A stretch of 64,000 nt of DNA, taken from the NCBI RefSeq assembly GCF_017874615.1, contig NZ_JAGIKV010000003.1, positions 62,001 to 126,000 of the forward strand, written 5' to 3'. Both the position numbers and the translations under genes were made by a program. The notes beneath the pieces were generated by a model, which was not told where the DNA came from, ran no database searches, and saw only the letters and a program-made list of their open reading frames with translations. Below are positions 61,753 through 64,000 of the stretch, piece by piece. Each line of letters begins with the position of its first letter. The stretch's first letter is position 1. The stretch is from Paenibacillus xylanexedens (GTDB lineage Bacteria > Bacillota > Bacilli > Paenibacillales > Paenibacillaceae).

Positions 61753-62751
61753 ATGGTAGGTTTAGTTAAAGGTTTCAAAGGGTGGGCGATCACATTATTG
61801 CTCATGGGTCTGGTTATTTCAGGATGTAGTACAAATACCGCTACGAATGCGGAACAGACTCCTGCAACTGAAAGTGCAGCTTCTGGAGAAAATACTACTG
61901 AAACCGAGACAGAGCCTGCTACACGGGTTGTACAGGATGAATTTGGAGATGTGACGATTCCGGTTCAACCACAGCGGATTGCTGGAATATATGTGGAGGA
62001 TTATCTGAAGGCGCTCGATATTACACCTGTAGTGCAGTGGTATCATCCTTTGTGGGGTGTACAGGATTATTTAGGACTGGATGTTCCGCAATTTGACACC
62101 ACAGGGAGCATTGAAGCTTTGTTGGCATATGATCCGGATCTCATCATTGTAGATGGTGGAGTGGATATGGAGAAATATGAGATGTATTCCAAGGTGGCAC
62201 CGACGTATCGCTTGCCTGAGAGCGTATTGCAGGATTCGAATCAAATTTTGAAAACCATTGCCGATGTTGTGGGTAAACCGGAAAAGGGTGAAGAAGTTGC
62301 TACGGCATTCGGAGCTAAGGTTGCAGATGCTAAGGCGAAGTTGCAGGAAGCGGTTGGAGACGAGACCGTCGCAGTTGTCCGGTTGAATGTTAACGATGAT
62401 ACACTGGCGTTGTTCGGTGTGAAGAATCGATTTACCGGATTTATTTATTCGGAGCTTGGTCTAACACCTCATCCTCTGGTTAGCAAGATGGAAGAATATC
62501 AGGAAATCTTGTCTGAGGAGGCCATCCCGCAACTTGATGCGGATCATCTTATTATTTTCCCTTCCAATGGAGAATGGTCATCCCCTGAGAACAAGGAAGC
62601 TTTGAAGGTACTTGACAGCAAGTTGTGGCAGTCGCTTCCAGCGGTTAAGAACAATCAGGTGTATATCATGGAAAGAGCACATTGGCAATCAGGTGCGATT
62701 ACAGCAAATTCCATGAAAATTGATGATCTGTTGGAAAAAATGACTCCATAA
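61753..62751 (+). CDS. Iron-siderophore ABC transporter substrate-binding lipoprotein
   Basis: A 332-aa lipoprotein: signal peptide with lipobox VISGCS, a Thr/Glu-rich tether, then a FecB/FhuD-type binding domain: VTIPVQPQRIAGIYVEDYLKAL, WYHPLWGVQDYLGLDVPQFDTTGSIEALLAYDPDLIIVDG and the C-terminal LPAVKNNQVYIMERAHW. ATG 61753 follows GAAGGG; GTG 61741 is in frame but abuts the Shine-Dalgarno. Permease and ATPase genes are not in view. Its binding domain is visibly similar to the C-terminal domain of the regulator encoded next (WYHPLWGVQDYLGLDVPQFD against CSHHSWGRQHYLGLDDVPEF). Confidence 0.92.
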   Translation: MVGLVKGFKGWAITLLLMGLVISGCSTNTATNAEQTPATESAASGENTTETETEPATRVVQDEFGDVTIPVQPQRIAGIYVEDYLKALDITPVVQWYHPLWGVQDYLGLDVPQFDTTGSIEALLAYDPDLIIVDGGVDMEKYEMYSKVAPTYRLPESVLQDSNQILKTIADVVGKPEKGEEVATAFGAKVADAKAKLQEAVGDETVAVVRLNVNDDTLALFGVKNRFTGFIYSELGLTPHPLVSKMEEYQEILSEEAIPQLDADHLIIFPSNGEWSSPENKEALKVLDSKLWQSLPAVKNNQVYIMERAHWQSGAITANSMKIDDLLEKMTP

Positions 62752-62820
62752 GTGAATCAATTTCATAAGACCTTAATCCATTTTTAGTGAGTCATGAAAT
62801 TGATTCGAGCATGATCCCAT

Positions 62821-62860
62821 AAGAAAGTTCTTCAGCCAGGGTTGAAGAGCTTTCTTTTTT
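62821..62860 (+). terminator. Rho-independent terminator
   Basis: AGAAAGTTCTTCA/TGAAGAGCTTTCT stem followed by T6. Confidence 0.82.
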
Positions 62861-62878
62861 CGTATACACTATTTTAAA

Positions 62879-62893
62879 TGATAATAATTCTCA
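62879..62893. promoter_or_regulatory. Fur box upstream of the Btr-like regulator gene
   Basis: TGATAATAATTCTCA matches the 7-1-7 Fur consensus with one mismatch and lies just before the start codon. Confidence 0.7.
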
Positions 62894-62908
62894 GTTAGGA
62901 CGATGAAC

Positions 62909-64000
62909 ATGTGCTACACGATAATACAACTCATTCCCAAGCCCTGGCTATGCACGCTTCTGCATATGGAATACGTAGATCACCATCAATCTCATATCGA
63001 TAAACGTTTGTTATACAGAATGTCGTCTTCACACGCTATATTCGTTGTAACGTCTGGGAAAGGTTCAATAGTTTGCTCAGATCGGGAATCTCATCTGGAA
63101 AAAGGAATGATTATGTTTGTTCCATCGGGAACATCTATTAAGATAGAAGGCTCTCCTTGGACAGAAAGTGAATTGCAGTATTATAAGCTTGATCTTATGG
63201 TGGCTGAGTTGAAAGAAGAGACTTCAAACGCTTTGTTTAGAAGAAACACGGAGGAGCAGCAGGGACTTTCCCAAAGTCCAGATTCTCCGACATTATTACC
63301 GCTTATGCAACTCAGCTACAGTCCGTGGAGTTCTTGTCTGGAAGCCTTGGAACAAATACTGCGTCAACAGGTCACTGGCGATTGGCTGGAGCAATGGGAG
63401 GTACAGCTTCGTTTCCAGGAGTGGTTCCGTGCCTTGCTTCGCCAGAGTGCCCCCGAAACAGAAGTACCTGATGACCGTGCCCGTCTTCAAAGTTCAATTC
63501 GTTATATTGGCGACCACTACGATCAGACGATAACCGTGGATGAGCTCGCGGCAGATATTGGTCTTACCAGAGCTAGCTACACTCGGCAATTCAAAAGGAT
63601 TACGGGCAAGCTCCCGCTTGAATATGTAAATGCGGTTCGGCTTGAACGCTCGAAGCAACTATTGCAGCTGACGGATGATCGCATCCATGAAATTGCACAG
63701 AATGTGGGATTTAGCAGCGAGTATTATTTTGGTCGCCGATTTAAGCAATACTCTGGTATTTCACCTGGGTTATACCGCCGTCATCACCGTCAAGAGGTTC
63801 GTGTCTTTGCTCCGTATCTGGAGGACTTTGTGTTGGCTCTTGGCGTAAAACCCGTACTGCAATGCTCGCATCATTCTTGGGGGAGACAGCATTATTTGGG
63901 ATTGGATGATGTACCTGAATTTGATGTGAGCCAGATGGATGCACAGTTTAATCTGGGCAATGTACCTGATTTTATCATGCTGGACAAGGGATATGATCGA
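62909..64000 (+). CDS. Btr-like AraC regulator with C-terminal siderophore-binding domain (partial)
   Basis: The frame is open from ATG 62909 (TTAGGA 8 nt upstream; ATG 62903 also possible) to the window end, 364 codons. Residues 1-185 are a sensing domain; the AraC HTH pair is at about 190-290 (ITVDELAADIGLTRASYTRQFKR; IHEIAQNVGFSSEYYFGRRFKQ; ISPGLYRR). After RRHHRQEVR comes a binding-protein-like domain (FAPYLEDFVLALGVKPVL ... HYLGLDDVPEF) that lacks a signal peptide and continues past the window. In B. subtilis Btr this layout gives a cytoplasmic activator that binds the ferric siderophore. It probably activates the adjacent binding-protein gene. Confidence 0.88.
   Translation, partial: MCYTIIQLIPKPWLCTLLHMEYVDHHQSHIDKRLLYRMSSSHAIFVVTSGKGSIVCSDRESHLEKGMIMFVPSGTSIKIEGSPWTESELQYYKLDLMVAELKEETSNALFRRNTEEQQGLSQSPDSPTLLPLMQLSYSPWSSCLEALEQILRQQVTGDWLEQWEVQLRFQEWFRALLRQSAPETEVPDDRARLQSSIRYIGDHYDQTITVDELAADIGLTRASYTRQFKRITGKLPLEYVNAVRLERSKQLLQLTDDRIHEIAQNVGFSSEYYFGRRFKQYSGISPGLYRRHHRQEVRVFAPYLEDFVLALGVKPVLQCSHHSWGRQHYLGLDDVPEFDVSQMDAQFNLGNVPDFIMLDKGYDR

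Overview
The window looks like a chromosomal segment of a Paenibacillus-type Gram-positive bacterium. Supporting signs are strong AGGAGG-type ribosome binding sites, frequent GTG/TTG starts, an S-layer-homology (SLH) protein with a spore-cortex-type GH18 domain, a CYP102-type P450-reductase fusion, YesMN-type sensor/regulator pairs, LutABC, HxlAB-HxlR and many lipoproteins. The assignment is inferred from gene content only. No rRNA, tRNA, CRISPR array, phage or transposase gene was seen.

Layout. 1-7 kb: SLH-GH18 protein, a thioredoxin-reductase-like flavoprotein, a DUF3243 protein, an intergenic stretch with a degenerate inverted-repeat family, heme O synthase and small membrane/TPR proteins. 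7-13 kb: a divergent LysR/EamA exporter pair, then a LacI regulator and a GH2 beta-mannosidase whose upstream regions share AACAAAA/TTTTGTT motifs. 13-18 kb: a six-gene locus with a secreted protein rich in Met and Asp, a two-component system, CcdA, a TlpA-like thioredoxin lipoprotein and an MsrAB lipoprotein, preceded by helically phased TCGTAAT repeats. 18-20 kb: an AraC regulator fused in frame, with no stop codon, to a siderophore-binding lipoprotein; one Fur box lies upstream and another lies inside the linker. 20-29 kb: a secreted metzincin-like protease with a lipoprotein, a divergent SRAP protein, an OYE-type oxidoreductase, a DeoR regulator with OsmC, an AEC transporter, a lactonase and small secreted/membrane proteins. 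29.5-32 kb: the formaldehyde-fixing RuMP genes hxlA-hxlB and hxlR, followed by dispersed-type direct repeats. 32-41 kb: oligoendopeptidase F, rhamnulokinase, a second closely related DeoR regulator, lutABC and glutathione peroxidase. 41-45 kb: the P450-reductase fusion. 45.6-55.3 kb (minus strand): a carbohydrate ABC importer without its own ATPase, a glycoside-hydrolase-like protein, a YesMN two-component system and a Gfo/Idh dehydrogenase. 55.4-61.6 kb: an AraC-RidA-GNAT operon, a large two-part methyltransferase with a histidine phosphatase, and a frameshifted DEDDh exonuclease. 61.7-64 kb: a Fur-box-preceded siderophore-binding lipoprotein and a Btr-like AraC regulator whose C-terminus is a paralogue of that binding protein (cut by the window end).

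The two most interesting systems are the 13-18 kb locus and the iron loci. The 13-18 kb locus could be a complete extracytoplasmic methionine-oxidation sink and repair pathway: Met-rich scavenger, electron relay CcdA-thioredoxin, MsrAB, and its own sensor. The iron loci show the AraC plus siderophore-binding-protein arrangement in two states. One is a mature cytoplasmic fusion at the right end. The other is an in-frame junction at 18-20 kb that still carries a Fur box, an internal start and a lipoprotein signal peptide.
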